NCBI RefSeq assembly: GCF_014651815.1
Contig: NZ_BMXP01000003.1
Location: 186,001 to 250,000, forward strand
Length of the DNA: 64,000 nucleotides
From: Alteromonas halophila
Lineage (GTDB): Bacteria > Pseudomonadota > Gammaproteobacteria > Enterobacterales > Alteromonadaceae
Direction of reading: 5' to 3'
Shown in pieces: positions 1-8,857 of the stretch. Within the stretch, counting starts at the first letter, position 1. Each line of letters starts with the position of its first letter. The position numbers were made by a program, and so were the translations under genes. Under the pieces are notes generated by a model. It had not been told where the DNA came from. It saw only the letters and a list, made by a program, of their open reading frames with translations, and did no database searches.

Positions 1-1263
1 AACTGTGGCCAGAACAGGAATCATCCAGGATAACGAGCCCAGCGTAACCTGCTCCAGGGTTTCGGCAAAAAACATTTCTTTTGATAGAAAGCCGTTAAAT
101 AACGGGATCCCGGCCATAGATGCGGCCGATACCATGGCCAGTGTGGCGGTGTGCGGCATAAATTGCCAGAGTCCGCTGAGTTTACGCATATCGCGAGTGC
201 CCGCTTCATGATCAATGATCCCCGCGGCCATAAACAGTGACGCCTTGAACACCGCGTGATTCATTATATGAAACAGTGCGGCGATAGCAGATAATTGCGT
301 GTTCATGCCAAGAAGCAGGGTAATCAGGCCTAAGTGACTAATTGTTGAATACGCCAGCAGCCCTTTAAGATCGTGTTTAAACAGCGCAATGTAGGCCCCG
401 ATTAAGAAAGTCATCAGACCCGTCATACTCACAACAAAAAACCACAGCTCGGTGCCGGCCAATACCGGATAAAGTAATGCAAGCAGGAAAATACCCGCCT
501 TAACCATGGTTGCAGAATGCAGGTAAGCACTGACCGGCGTAGGGGCTGCCATGGCGTGCGGTAGCCAGAAATGGAACGGAAACTGCGCTGATTTGGTAAA
601 GGCGCCTAACAACACGAGTGTCAGCACCACAGGATACAGCGCATGATCTCTGATGGTATCACCGCTACTTAGCACCTTACTCAGATCATAACTGCCAACA
701 ATATCACCAATGAGCAGCATCCCGGCCAGCAGTGCAAGCCCACCGGCTCCGGTGATAGTCAGCGCCATGCGTGCGCCTTTTCTCGACTCAGACTTAAACG
801 ACCAGAAACTTATCAGCAAAAATGAACTGATGCTGGTTATTTCCCAGGCCATCCACAACTGTAGCAGGTTGTTGGCCAGCACAATTGAGAGCATGGCCGT
901 CATAAATAAAATCAGGTAGGCATAAAAACGGCCGACCGCCTCGTTTGCGGACAGGTAATAGCGTGCATAAAAGATAATGAGCAACCCTATACCCAGTATG
1001 AGCAGAGCGAACAACAACGCCAGCCCGTCAACGCGTAAGGACAGTGTTAATCCCGCGCTGGGCATCCATTGAAAATATTCGGTAACAGTTTTTCCTGCTA
1101 AGACCTGTGGAGCGAGCGACACTATCTTCGCCAGCGCTACAGCAGGCGCAAGCATAGTCATCCCTGTACAAATATTTCTGCCTAGCCGCTGTGCCACCAG
1201 AGGGACAAGACAGCCTAAGAGCAGCAAAACCGGGATCCAAAATAAGCTCATTAAGTTAACCAT
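1..1263 (-). CDS. mrpA: Monovalent cation/H+ antiporter subunit A (MrpA/PhaA type), C-terminus beyond the window
   Basis: This is the N-terminal 421 residues of a proton-pumping, NuoL-like membrane subunit. Nearly the whole translation is hydrophobic helices. Seen motifs include RVDGLALLFALLILGIG near residue 75, LLQLWMAWEITSISSFLL, FHFWLPHAMAAPTPVSA, and LLAYSTISHLGLITLLLGMN, the usual order in MrpA/PhaA and NuoL proteins. The DGLALLFALLILGIGLLIIFYARYYLS region fits MrpA better than NuoL. Mrp complexes exchange cytoplasmic Na+ or K+ for H+ in salt and pH homeostasis. The frame is open to base 1, so the rest of the protein and the other mrp genes lie to the left. The ATG at 1263 sits directly against a GAGAGGA sequence; an in-frame ATG four codons later (1251) has more normal spacing and could be the real start. 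A NuoL/HyfB-type paralogue is the alternative. Confidence 0.85.
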   Translation of the reverse strand, partial: MVNLMSLFWIPVLLLLGCLVPLVAQRLGRNICTGMTMLAPAVALAKIVSLAPQVLAGKTVTEYFQWMPSAGLTLSLRVDGLALLFALLILGIGLLIIFYARYYLSANEAVGRFYAYLILFMTAMLSIVLANNLLQLWMAWEITSISSFLLISFWSFKSESRKGARMALTITGAGGLALLAGMLLIGDIVGSYDLSKVLSSGDTIRDHALYPVVLTLVLLGAFTKSAQFPFHFWLPHAMAAPTPVSAYLHSATMVKAGIFLLALLYPVLAGTELWFFVVSMTGLMTFLIGAYIALFKHDLKGLLAYSTISHLGLITLLLGMNTQLSAIAALFHIMNHAVFKASLFMAAGIIDHEAGTRDMRKLSGLWQFMPHTATLAMVSAASMAGIPLFNGFLSKEMFFAETLEQVTLGSLSWMIPVLATV

Positions 1264-1737
1264 TCCTCTCTGGTTTTCATTATTATAAAGGGAGTATAAG
1301 AATCTCTTTTTTGGTTCTGCAGGATCATAGCACATCACCTGCTTTGAAATCGTTTGTGTCAGCATCACCGGTTAGGTTACCAGGCAAGTGACGCATGACG
1401 GTGTATCACCCTGCCCCGGTTCTGGGCCAGTGCTCCGCTTTACAGTGACTCACAGACACTCTGGTGTGCAGCCGCCTGCAGACAAAATCACTATTAAAAC
1501 AATAAGCTATTCCCTATACGTATTATCTAATTATATCGGATTAACCCGTAACCTTAATTGCCTGCCTCTTCGCCAGCTATTCCCGGAATGACGGGGCGGC
1601 CTAACACTATGCCCGCCCCGCACTTTCTGATGTACTACTCAATAAGCCTGAGCATAGCGCAGTATGGCAGTAAATAACCACTCTCGCTGACTGTGCCGTG
1701 CCATGGCTGTCAGACCAGTAAGGCGCCAGGTCAGCTG
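1264..1737. other. 474-bp intergenic region without a credible gene
   Basis: I see no convincing coding sequence here. A hairpin with 8-bp GC-rich arms (CGGGGCGG at 1592-1599, CCGCCCCG at 1613-1620) lies downstream of the DUF2339 gene but has no T-run on either side. The 10-bp word AGCTATTCCC occurs twice in direct orientation, near 1504 and 1577. The second copy runs into a CCCGGAATGACGGG sequence resembling dispersed intergenic repeats of proteobacteria. A minus-strand TATAAT near 1284 could be the -10 of the mrpA promoter, but no good -35 accompanies it. Confidence 0.4.
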
Positions 1738-4347
1738 TTATGAGGAGGTGCCAGTGGCTGACGCCGTGTTCAGTCGCTGGAACAGCCATCCCAGCCCGAC
1801 CAGCACACCTCCCAGGCAAATAAACGACACGGCGCGTAACAAGCCTTCTAACTGACTCATGTCAATCACAAACACCTTTACCACCACAGCCAGTAATAAT
1901 ACAAACCCCGTGTTTTGCAGTGCAGGGAAGCGTTGCTGACGGGCCACGAGTAACAGTGCGATGGAGATCACCAGCCATACCGCAGAATAACTGTACAGTT
2001 CGGCGTCTGAGGTGGGCAGGGTCAGTGCCAGCCCGGTATCCTGAAACAGTAACCGGATAGTCCCGTTTACAAACAGCACCAGCATGCCAAGGCCAATCAA
2101 ACGTAGTGGTTTAGTAAGCCTGTCGTGTACGCTACTGACAAAGGTCAGGGCACAGAGCATGGCCCCCGGAATAAGCCACAGTAACGCCAGCCAGACAACA
2201 CTGGCAAAGCGAATGAAGCCGCTACTGCCCCAAAACGGATTATCCACAAGCGTGAGGCCAATATGGGAGACCAGGGTTGCCGCTACCAGCAGCAGTGAAT
2301 AACACCGGTACAGACGGCCAGAAATCCGGCTGTGCCCAACCCGCCAGGCATAGATCACTGCCAGTACACTCCAGGTGCAGGCTAACATTGTCAGAGTTTG
2401 ATAATTCAGCGTGTCAGGACCGGCCGTTCCCGATAGCGTCAGCATTGTTGCTGTACTGACAAATAACGCTACCACATGCATGATCGCACCCACAAACCAC
2501 TGGGATAGTGCGTTCTGGCGACAATAGCGGTGACTTAACCACAGGGCGGCTAACACCAGCGGATAGGTAATATAGATCCAGTGTAACGGCCCCACTTGCG
2601 TATCGGGCTCTGTCCATGGCGCGAGCGACAGCCTGAGTAACACCAGTGAAACCGCGGTTTTGATTATCCAGTCCGGGACACGTAAACCGTAGCGCGAGGA
2701 CAAGATCATCATACTGGCGATCTGAAACACAAATACCAGAGACAGCACACTGCCGGCCAGGTGCGTGCCAGCAATCAGCGCAATACACGCGTGCATCAAC
2801 AGGGTGGCACACATCGCCTGGTAAGCATGCCGGCTACGCAGTGCAAACACGGCGGCCGCCACGCCGTAAAGAGCAAGCTGAACGCTATACACACCTTTCG
2901 CTACTGCTACTCCGGTGTCGTCCAGGCGACCAAGCGCGACACCATAAATCAATGGCACAGCAAGTACTGGTACTGCCGCAATCACCGGTCTGCCCGGAAA
3001 CTTCAGCGCCAGCAGCGTCCCATAGGCCACCCAGGCCAGTGTTGTCAGCTGTATGAACAACGCATTGCCACTGGCGAGCGACATGACATCGCTCCCCGCT
3101 ACCGGTGTCAGCAACCAGGTACACAGACCTGTCGCAACAATCCCTGCCAGCAGCGAGATGTCCCAGCGGCCATCACGCATTGTCGCCATTCCTGCTATTA
3201 CACAGGGCAGCAAAGTACTGAACATATGCTGACTGTCCGACCGTGCCAGTGTGATGGTCAGCATAGTAAGAAGCGTAATGCTAAGTATCAGGCCCAGACG
3301 TGACGGCGGTTTCAATGCGTATTTTAGCGGTATTGCCTCTGACTGACGATGAATGAGCCGCCAGCCGAGCGTAGGCGTACATGCAAATAAATACACGATA
3401 CCGGTAATACCGGCAAGCAAGGTTATATAATTGTCCGGTGTTACCGTCAGAAGCGCTACACAATACCAGACGATATGAAGCACGAAAGCCAGAGTGGTTA
3501 ATCCAGGATATGCCAGTTTTCGCGCTACATATACCAACGATGCAGAGATCAGATTCAGGTACAGCATCAGTACCAGCATGTTTGCGCTGTCTGACTGAAG
3601 CAGCGCTGGTACCAGGTAGGCGCCCGCCAGTCCAATCAGCGCAAGCAACAGCCCCAATCGCAGCGCTAGCAAGGTGGCGCACAGAGAAATGGCTGCCAGC
3701 ATGATAAACGCGACATCCGCACTGATATACCCATAAAAGGCCTGCGCAACATAACTCATTGCATAACAGGTAACGACACCGCCACTGGCGAGTGCAGCCG
3801 CCACATATGGGCTTCGTATATTTAGCGATTGCGCATGATTGTGCACGTACACTGACGCAACGATGAGACTTATGCCAAACAGGCCACCAAGGGTCAGCCT
3901 TATATAAGGCGGTAGCAATCCTGCTTCTATGGCATACATTGAAAGGAAGATACCGCCAAGCGCCAGGGTAAGCCCCCCTAACCAAAGCAGTCCGTGTTGT
4001 TTTAGCGAGTGGGTAATTTGGGCAAGGAATACCTCTGACGTCGTGGACGTCGTGGCAGGCTCAGTCTTTTGGGCTAATGCGTCCTGCGTTGCCAGGTTAG
4101 TGTCCCCCGGAGGCGCATCACGCGCATCCTCAGACTCTGGTGAAGTTTCGCTGCTTTGTTGTTCAGCAGATGGCGAAACCGGTGCCCGGTATGCAGACTT
4201 TGTCCCCATGCGCTGCACAAGCAATCTCATCTGTCGTTGCAGTGCGTTTACTTTGGTATGCAGATTAATGTTCCATATCAGCAATACCAGGACGAGAAAA
4301 AATATAACGCTTATCACCTGAAGCACTCCCTGCATTTTTTCCAGCAT
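1738..4347 (-). CDS. DUF2339 family multi-pass inner-membrane protein
   Basis: An 869-residue protein made almost entirely of hydrophobic segments, more than 20 possible membrane helices. A short N-terminal anchor is followed by a charged, low-complexity linker (about residues 40-90, rich in S, E, T, A and P) and then the polytopic body, the DUF2339 pattern. The biochemical role of that family is unknown. I put the start at the ATG at 4347 (MLEKMQ); the ATG at 4335, after GGAAAAA, is equally possible. The frame stays open upstream to 4476, but that stretch is the tuf terminator and a REP-like hairpin, so it is unlikely to be translated. It follows tuf on the same strand behind that terminator. 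Confidence 0.8.
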   Translation of the reverse strand: MLEKMQGVLQVISVIFFLVLVLLIWNINLHTKVNALQRQMRLLVQRMGTKSAYRAPVSPSAEQQSSETSPESEDARDAPPGDTNLATQDALAQKTEPATTSTTSEVFLAQITHSLKQHGLLWLGGLTLALGGIFLSMYAIEAGLLPPYIRLTLGGLFGISLIVASVYVHNHAQSLNIRSPYVAAALASGGVVTCYAMSYVAQAFYGYISADVAFIMLAAISLCATLLALRLGLLLALIGLAGAYLVPALLQSDSANMLVLMLYLNLISASLVYVARKLAYPGLTTLAFVLHIVWYCVALLTVTPDNYITLLAGITGIVYLFACTPTLGWRLIHRQSEAIPLKYALKPPSRLGLILSITLLTMLTITLARSDSQHMFSTLLPCVIAGMATMRDGRWDISLLAGIVATGLCTWLLTPVAGSDVMSLASGNALFIQLTTLAWVAYGTLLALKFPGRPVIAAVPVLAVPLIYGVALGRLDDTGVAVAKGVYSVQLALYGVAAAVFALRSRHAYQAMCATLLMHACIALIAGTHLAGSVLSLVFVFQIASMMILSSRYGLRVPDWIIKTAVSLVLLRLSLAPWTEPDTQVGPLHWIYITYPLVLAALWLSHRYCRQNALSQWFVGAIMHVVALFVSTATMLTLSGTAGPDTLNYQTLTMLACTWSVLAVIYAWRVGHSRISGRLYRCYSLLLVAATLVSHIGLTLVDNPFWGSSGFIRFASVVWLALLWLIPGAMLCALTFVSSVHDRLTKPLRLIGLGMLVLFVNGTIRLLFQDTGLALTLPTSDAELYSYSAVWLVISIALLLVARQQRFPALQNTGFVLLLAVVVKVFVIDMSQLEGLLRAVSFICLGGVLVGLGWLFQRLNTASATGTSS

Positions 4348-4414
4348 AACACCGAATATTACTAGGGAAGATGCGAATAAGTCTATCGCCGTGTGTCCCG
4401 GCTTTTTGGGGCAC

Positions 4415-4442
4415 AAAAAAAGGCCACCGAAGTGACCTTTTT
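4415..4442 (-). terminator. tuf (str operon) Rho-independent terminator
   Basis: On the minus strand the sequence forms GGTCAC-TTCG-GTGGCC, a C(UUCG)G tetraloop stem with one G-U pair. It is flanked by A5 and T7, so it may work in both directions. It lies about 40 bp downstream of the tuf stop codon. Confidence 0.85.
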
Positions 4443-4445
4443 CAA

Positions 4446-4473
4446 CGATCCCGGCCTGCGCCGGGATGACGAA
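4446..4473. repeat. REP-like palindromic element
   Basis: A perfect 8-bp hairpin, ATCCCGGC / GCCGGGAT with loop CTGC (4448-4467), followed by GACGAAC. On the minus strand it reads GTCATCCCGGCGCAGGCCGG, a form of the dispersed intergenic palindrome seen in many proteobacterial genomes. Only one full copy is in this window; a degenerate relative may lie near 1582. It sits between the tuf stop and the tuf terminator, so it would be at the 3' end of the tuf mRNA. Confidence 0.6.
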
Positions 4474-4481
4474 CACCGATA

Positions 4482-5666
4482 TTAGTCGATGATCTTAGAT
4501 ACAACACCCGCACCTACTGTACGGCCACCTTCGCGGATTGCGAAGCGCAGACCTTCGTCCATGGCGATGGGTGCAATCAGGTCAACAACAAACTTCAGGT
4601 TGTCGCCTGGCATTACCATTTCTACGCCTTCTGGCAGCTCAACCGCGCCAGTTACGTCAGTTGTACGGAAGTAGAACTGTGGACGGTAGCCTTTGAAGAA
4701 TGGCGTGTGACGGCCACCTTCGTCTTTGCTCAGTACGTAAACTTCTGCTTCGAACTTAGTGTGAGGCGTGATTGAGCCTGGCTTCGCCAGTACCTGACCA
4801 CGTTCAACTTCGTCACGCTTAGTACCACGCAGCAGAACACCAACGTTCTCACCAGCACGGCCTTCGTCAAGCAGCTTACGGAACATTTCAACGCCGGTAC
4901 AGGTCGTCTTCGTAGTTTCTTTCATACCTACGATTTCGATTTCTTCACCAACTTTGATGATACCTTGCTCTACACGACCGGTTACAACAGTACCACGGCC
5001 TGAGATTGAGAATACGTCTTCGATTGGCAGGATGAACGGCTTATCGATTGCACGCTCTGGCTCTGGGATGTATGAATCCAGGGCTTCGCCCAGCTCAACG
5101 ATTTTCTTCTCCCACTCGGCATCGCCTTCCAGTGCTTTCAGAGCAGAACCCTGAATGACTGGCAGGTCATCACCTGGGAATTCGTATTCGTTCAGCAGTT
5201 CGCGAACTTCCATTTCAACCAGCTCAAGCAGCTCTTCGTCATCAACCATGTCACATTTGTTCATGAACACGATGATGTGAGGGATACCTACCTGACGACC
5301 CAGCAGGATGTGCTCACGAGTCTGAGGCATAGGACCATCAGTCGCTGCTACTACCAGGATCGCGCCGTCCATCTGTGCGGCACCAGTGATCATGTTTTTA
5401 ACGTAGTCAGCGTGTCCAGGACAGTCTACGTGCGCGTAGTGGCGAGTAGGCGTGTCATATTCAACGTGTGACGTAGAGATGGTGATACCACGTGCTTTTT
5501 CTTCAGGCGCGTTATCGATCATATCGAATGCCTGAGCAGAGCCACCGTGTGCTTTTGCAAGAACAGTAGTGATTGCTGCAGTCAGCGTAGTTTTACCGTG
5601 GTCAACGTGGCCGATTGTACCCACATTCAAATGGGGTTTCGTACGTTCAAACTTTTCTTTTGCCAT
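4482..5666 (-). CDS. tuf: Translation elongation factor Tu
   Basis: EF-Tu brings aminoacyl-tRNA to the ribosomal A site as a GTP complex. The 394 residues match the usual length. Seen: G1 loop GHVDHGKT (residues 19-26), DCPGH switch [10 protein letters not shown] for guanine specificity, the conserved RGITI effector region, and the two C-terminal beta-barrel domains ending VSKIID. The start is the ATG at 5666 (MAKEKF), preceded by AGGAAACGAGAA; an in-frame upstream start at 5699 would add 11 residues not found in EF-Tu. It is the last gene of the str run rpsG-fusA-tuf, 62 bp after fusA. Gammaproteobacteria often carry a second tuf; none is in this window. Confidence 0.98.
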   Translation of the reverse strand: MAKEKFERTKPHLNVGTIGHVDHGKTTLTAAITTVLAKAHGGSAQAFDMIDNAPEEKARGITISTSHVEYDTPTRHYAHVDCPGHADYVKNMITGAAQMDGAILVVAATDGPMPQTREHILLGRQVGIPHIIVFMNKCDMVDDEELLELVEMEVRELLNEYEFPGDDLPVIQGSALKALEGDAEWEKKIVELGEALDSYIPEPERAIDKPFILPIEDVFSISGRGTVVTGRVEQGIIKVGEEIEIVGMKETTKTTCTGVEMFRKLLDEGRAGENVGVLLRGTKRDEVERGQVLAKPGSITPHTKFEAEVYVLSKDEGGRHTPFFKGYRPQFYFRTTDVTGAVELPEGVEMVMPGDNLKFVVDLIAPIAMDEGLRFAIREGGRTVGAGVVSKIID

Positions 5667-5728
5667 TTTCTCGTTTCCTAAGTTAAAAGTCCGACCCAAT
5701 ATAGACCGGACCGAACCTTCATTTAGAT

Positions 5729-7831
5729 TTAGATTCGTGCTTCAATAATTGCCTGCGCCACATTGTTAGGCGCCTCAGAGTAATTGAAGAACTCCATGGA
5801 ATAGGATGCTCTGCCCTGCGTCTGAGAACGCAGATCTGTGGCATAGCCAAACATTTCCGAAAGCGGCACCTTCGCGCGGATAATTTTAATCCCCGCTGCG
5901 CCCTCTTCCATGCCATCGATCATGCCACGGCGACGATTCAGGTCACCGACAACATCACCCATCCAGTCTTCTGGAGTCGTAACTTCAACTTTCATCATGG
6001 GTTCAAGTAACACCGGATTCGCTTCTGCGGCGCCTTTTTTGAATCCCATTGAGCCGGCGATCTTAAACGCCATTTCAGAAGAGTCAACATCATGGAATGA
6101 CCCGTCAAACAGGGTGACTTTGACATCCAGTACTGGATAGCCCGCCACAACACCATTTTGCAACTGCTCCTGAATACCTTTGTCAACCGAGGGAATGAAT
6201 TCCTTAGGAATTGCACCACCTACGATTTCATTGACAAACTCGTAGCCCTTGCCCTCTTCCTGAGGTTCAATACGCAGCCAGACATGGCCAAACTGGCCTT
6301 TACCGCCTGACTGTCGGACAAACTTGCCTTCCGCTTCCACTTTTTTGCGGATAGTCTCACGATAGGCCACCTGGGGCTTACCGACGTTACATTCCACTTT
6401 AAATTCCCGTTTCATGCGATCGACAATGATGTCGAGGTGAAGTTCACCCATACCGGAAATGATCGTTTGTCCGGTTTCATCATCGGTCTTCACGCGGAAC
6501 GACGGATCTTCAGCTGCCAGTTTAGACAGGGCAATGCCCATTTTCTCCTGGTCAGCCTGTGACTTTGGCTCTACTGCAATCGAAATCACCGGATCCGGGA
6601 ATTCCATGCGCTCAAGCGTAATCACATTGTTTGGATCGCACAGGGTATCTCCCGTGGTCACATCCTTCAGCCCGATCGCCGCGGCAATGTCGCCGGCGCG
6701 GACTTCTTTTAATTCTGCCCGTTCTTTAGAGTGCATCTGAACGATACGGCCAAAGCGTTCACGCTTACTTTTCACGGGGTTGTACACCGTATCGCCGGTG
6801 TTCACCACGCCTGAATAGCAGCGGAAGAACGTCAGCGTGCCGACAAATGGGTCGGTCGCAATTTTAAACGCCAGTGCCGAGAACGGTTCGTCATCACTGG
6901 CTTTACGTACCGCTTCGGTTTCTTTGCCATCATCCAGAATACCTGTGATTGGTTTTACTTCTGTCGGTGACGGCAGGTACTGAATCACCGCATCAAGCAC
7001 GGCCTGCACACCTTTATTTTTAAAGGCACTGCCGCAGGTGGCCAATACGATTTCATTATTCAGGGTACGCGTACGCAGTCCTTCAATAAGCTCAGCCTCT
7101 GTCAGCTCTTCCCCTTCCAGATATTTGTCCATCAGGGTTTCATTGGCTTCAGCGGCAGCTTCAATCATCTCTGCCCGGTACTGCTGCGCTTTTTCTTCGT
7201 ATTCCGCTGGAATGTCTTCGTAGGTAAAGGTCATACCTTTATCTTCGCTATTCCAGTTAATGGCCTTCATCTTGATAAGATCGATGACGCCACGGAAATC
7301 TTCTTCGGTTCCAATATTTAACTGGATAGGTACGCAATTAGCACCTAAACGCTTGCGGATCTGGCCCACAACGCGCTCATAATCGGCGCCTGCCCGGTCC
7401 ATCTTATTGACGAAAACCAGACGAGGCACCTCATATTTATCAGCCTGTCTCCAGACTGTCTCTGATTGAGGCTCTACCCCGGAAGACCCGCAAAACACAA
7501 CAACCGCGCCATCAAGCACACGCAATGAACGCTCAACCTCAATGGTGAAGTCAACGTGTCCCGGCGTATCAATGATGTTGATACGGTGTTGGTCGAACTG
7601 CTGTTGCATACCTGCCCAAAAACAGGTCGTGGCAGCAGACGTGATGGTTATACCACGCTCCTGCTCTTGCTCCATCCAGTCCATGGTGGCGGCACCATCG
7701 TGCACTTCACCAATTTTATGAGAAAGTCCTGTATAAAACAGAACACGCTCAGTGGTTGTGGTCTTACCCGCATCCACGTGAGCAACGATACCGATATTAC
7801 GGTACCGCTCAATCGAGGTCTTACGAGGCAT
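5729..7831 (-). CDS. fusA: Translation elongation factor G
   Basis: EF-G drives ribosomal translocation and, with ribosome recycling factor, subunit splitting. The 700-residue protein has the G1 loop AHVDAGKT (residues 17-24), [22 protein letters not shown], and the domain IV region [15 protein letters not shown], ending in an intact domain V ([15 protein letters not shown], then GRASYSMEF). The start ATG at 7831 ([12 protein letters not shown]) is the canonical one. It lies 27 bp downstream of rpsG and 62 bp upstream of tuf, in the classic str order. It looks complete. Some marine bacteria also carry a second EF-G elsewhere; this copy, by context, is the housekeeping one. Confidence 0.98.
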   Translation of the reverse strand: MPRKTSIERYRNIGIVAHVDAGKTTTTERVLFYTGLSHKIGEVHDGAATMDWMEQEQERGITITSAATTCFWAGMQQQFDQHRINIIDTPGHVDFTIEVERSLRVLDGAVVVFCGSSGVEPQSETVWRQADKYEVPRLVFVNKMDRAGADYERVVGQIRKRLGANCVPIQLNIGTEEDFRGVIDLIKMKAINWNSEDKGMTFTYEDIPAEYEEKAQQYRAEMIEAAAEANETLMDKYLEGEELTEAELIEGLRTRTLNNEIVLATCGSAFKNKGVQAVLDAVIQYLPSPTEVKPITGILDDGKETEAVRKASDDEPFSALAFKIATDPFVGTLTFFRCYSGVVNTGDTVYNPVKSKRERFGRIVQMHSKERAELKEVRAGDIAAAIGLKDVTTGDTLCDPNNVITLERMEFPDPVISIAVEPKSQADQEKMGIALSKLAAEDPSFRVKTDDETGQTIISGMGELHLDIIVDRMKREFKVECNVGKPQVAYRETIRKKVEAEGKFVRQSGGKGQFGHVWLRIEPQEEGKGYEFVNEIVGGAIPKEFIPSVDKGIQEQLQNGVVAGYPVLDVKVTLFDGSFHDVDSSEMAFKIAGSMGFKKGAAEANPVLLEPMMKVEVTTPEDWMGDVVGDLNRRRGMIDGMEEGAAGIKIIRAKVPLSEMFGYATDLRSQTQGRASYSMEFFNYSEAPNNVAQAIIEARI

Positions 7832-7858
7832 ACGTCTCTCTCAGTTAAATAACGTTGA

Positions 7859-8329
7859 TTACCAACGGTAGTGTGCAAACGCTTTGTTTGCTTCGGCCAT
7901 ACGGTGAACGTCTTCACGTTTCTTAACCGCTGAACCTTTGTTTTCTGATGCGTCAAGCATTTCAGCTGCAAGGCGTTGAGACATTGATTTCTCACCACGT
8001 TTACGTGCCGCTTCTACCATCCAACGCATACCCAGTGCATTACGACGTACAGGACGTACTTCTACTGGTACCTGATAAGTAGAACCACCTACACGACGAG
8101 ACTTAACCTCGACAGTAGGACGGATGTTGTCCAGTGCATCTTCGAACACATCCAGGTGTGCCTTGCCGGTTTTTTCAGCAACAATATCAAGCGCACCGTA
8201 AACGATATTTTCTGCAACTGATTTCTTGCCGTCGAGCATTACGACATTCATGAATTTCGCAAGCAGTTGTGAACCGTATTTCGGTTCAGGTAGGATTTTT
8301 CTTTGACCTACGACTCTTCTTCTAGGCAT
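7859..8329 (-). CDS. rpsG: 30S ribosomal protein S7
   Basis: S7 nucleates the 30S head by binding the 3' domain of 16S rRNA, and in E. coli it represses translation of its own operon. The 156-residue sequence starts [20 protein letters not shown] and contains the typical [13 protein letters not shown] and [15 protein letters not shown] segments, with a C-terminus (FAHYRW) close to the E. coli K-type form. A good ribosome-binding site (GGAGA, 7 nt before ATG) precedes it. So it can be translated independently of the damaged rpsL immediately upstream. It looks intact and is followed after 27 bp by fusA. Confidence 0.97.
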   Translation of the reverse strand: MPRRRVVGQRKILPEPKYGSQLLAKFMNVVMLDGKKSVAENIVYGALDIVAEKTGKAHLDVFEDALDNIRPTVEVKSRRVGGSTYQVPVEVRPVRRNALGMRWMVEAARKRGEKSMSQRLAAEMLDASENKGSAVKKREDVHRMAEANKAFAHYRW

Positions 8330-8405
8330 TCTCTATTCTCCGTTGGAATTCAGGGTATCCCCAAAACTCATTAACTACAGTTTGGCCTTACTAAACGGAG
8401 AACCG

Positions 8406-8570
8406 TTAAGACTTGGGCCGTTTCGCGCCGTACTTAGAACGGGCTTGTTTACGATCGTTTACACCCGCACAGTCAAGTGTGCCGCGATAGCACAACACTC
8501 TTTGTGGGCAAGCTTGCAGGGCAGCAACGTTGCTTTTCTCAACGGGCTTTCTGCGCGGCTTACGCACTAA
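8406..8570 (-). pseudogene. rpsL: Gutted rpsL: remnant of 30S ribosomal protein S12
   Basis: S12 is an essential 124-residue protein of the decoding site. Here only 54 codons match it: 23 residues, starting [19 protein letters not shown] and ending ACPQ, correspond to E. coli positions 7-29, and the last 26 ([20 protein letters not shown] to the end KRPKS) correspond to about 99-124. Between them are only five unrelated residues (RVLCY). The missing block contains the PNSALRK loop with the streptomycin-site lysine and the PGVRYH loop. The first six codons, the ATG and the ribosome-binding site are also gone: homology begins a few bases after a leader terminator. The frame happens to stay open upstream to 8654, so a chimeric 81-82-residue peptide could be made, but it could not work as S12. 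The 15 bases at the junction weakly resemble codons for EHSVVL, hinting at more than one deletion. Either a complete rpsL exists elsewhere or this is an assembly or base-calling error. Confidence 0.85.
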
Positions 8571-8581
8571 ATTAAAAAGTA

Positions 8582-8607
8582 CAAAAACCCGAATAACGCT
8601 ATTCGGG
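8582..8607 (-). terminator. Terminator/attenuator in the str leader
   Basis: The minus strand reads CCCGAATA-GCGT-TATTCGGG followed by TTTTTGT: a perfect 8-bp stem with a 4-nt loop and a U-run. It lies about 130-150 nt downstream of the predicted str promoter start and just before the rpsL remnant. It would therefore attenuate str transcription as well as stop rpoC readthrough. Confidence 0.75.
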
Positions 8608-8741
8608 TCATAACGTAAGCGACCTTTTGTTCGTCGCCCTTTTCGTGCCATCACTGTGCTCGTCAGCGCTGGCGGGGTGTCTGATACAAAAAACCGCGCC
8701 CACTTTGTGCCCCCTAAAGGCCATCAAAATCGGGTCGCGGC

Positions 8742-8770
8742 ATAGTAATGATCAAACTGTCACCTGTCAA
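8742..8770 (-). promoter_or_regulatory. str operon promoter
   Basis: On the minus strand: -35 TTGACA (8765-8770), 17-bp spacer, -10 TACTAT (8742-8747), then a GC-rich discriminator GCCGCGACCC typical of stringently controlled translation genes. The position, between rpoC and rpsL/rpsG, is where the str promoter is expected. Transcription would start near 8735. Confidence 0.8.
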
Positions 8771-8826
8771 GGTGTACAAAGCATAACCAGCAAGGTTGTG
8801 GGTGCTTTGCGGCAACTTAACCGGCC

Positions 8827-8850
8827 AATCGGGGACGAATGCCCCCGATT
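8827..8850 (-). terminator. Hairpin downstream of rpoC
   Basis: AATCGGGG (8827-8834) and CCCCGATT (8843-8850) form a perfect 8-bp stem 8 bp past the rpoC stop codon. There is no U-run after it on the minus strand, so it may protect the mRNA 3' end or terminate only weakly. Confidence 0.5.
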
Positions 8851-8857
8851 CACATCA

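Noticed and set aside
2761..3303. A 180-codon plus-strand frame antisense to the DUF2339 gene
   Set aside because: Composition rich in Cys, His, Gln and Arg, no ribosome-binding site, no domain; an antisense shadow.
3281..3985. A 234-codon frame inside the DUF2339 gene on the same strand
   Set aside because: It is a +1/+2 shadow with many Cys, Arg and Ser, without the hydrophobic pattern of the real frame.
4348..4476. N-terminal 43 residues added to the DUF2339 protein
   Set aside because: The DNA is the tuf terminator and a REP-like hairpin; the extension is not membrane-like and has no ribosome-binding site.
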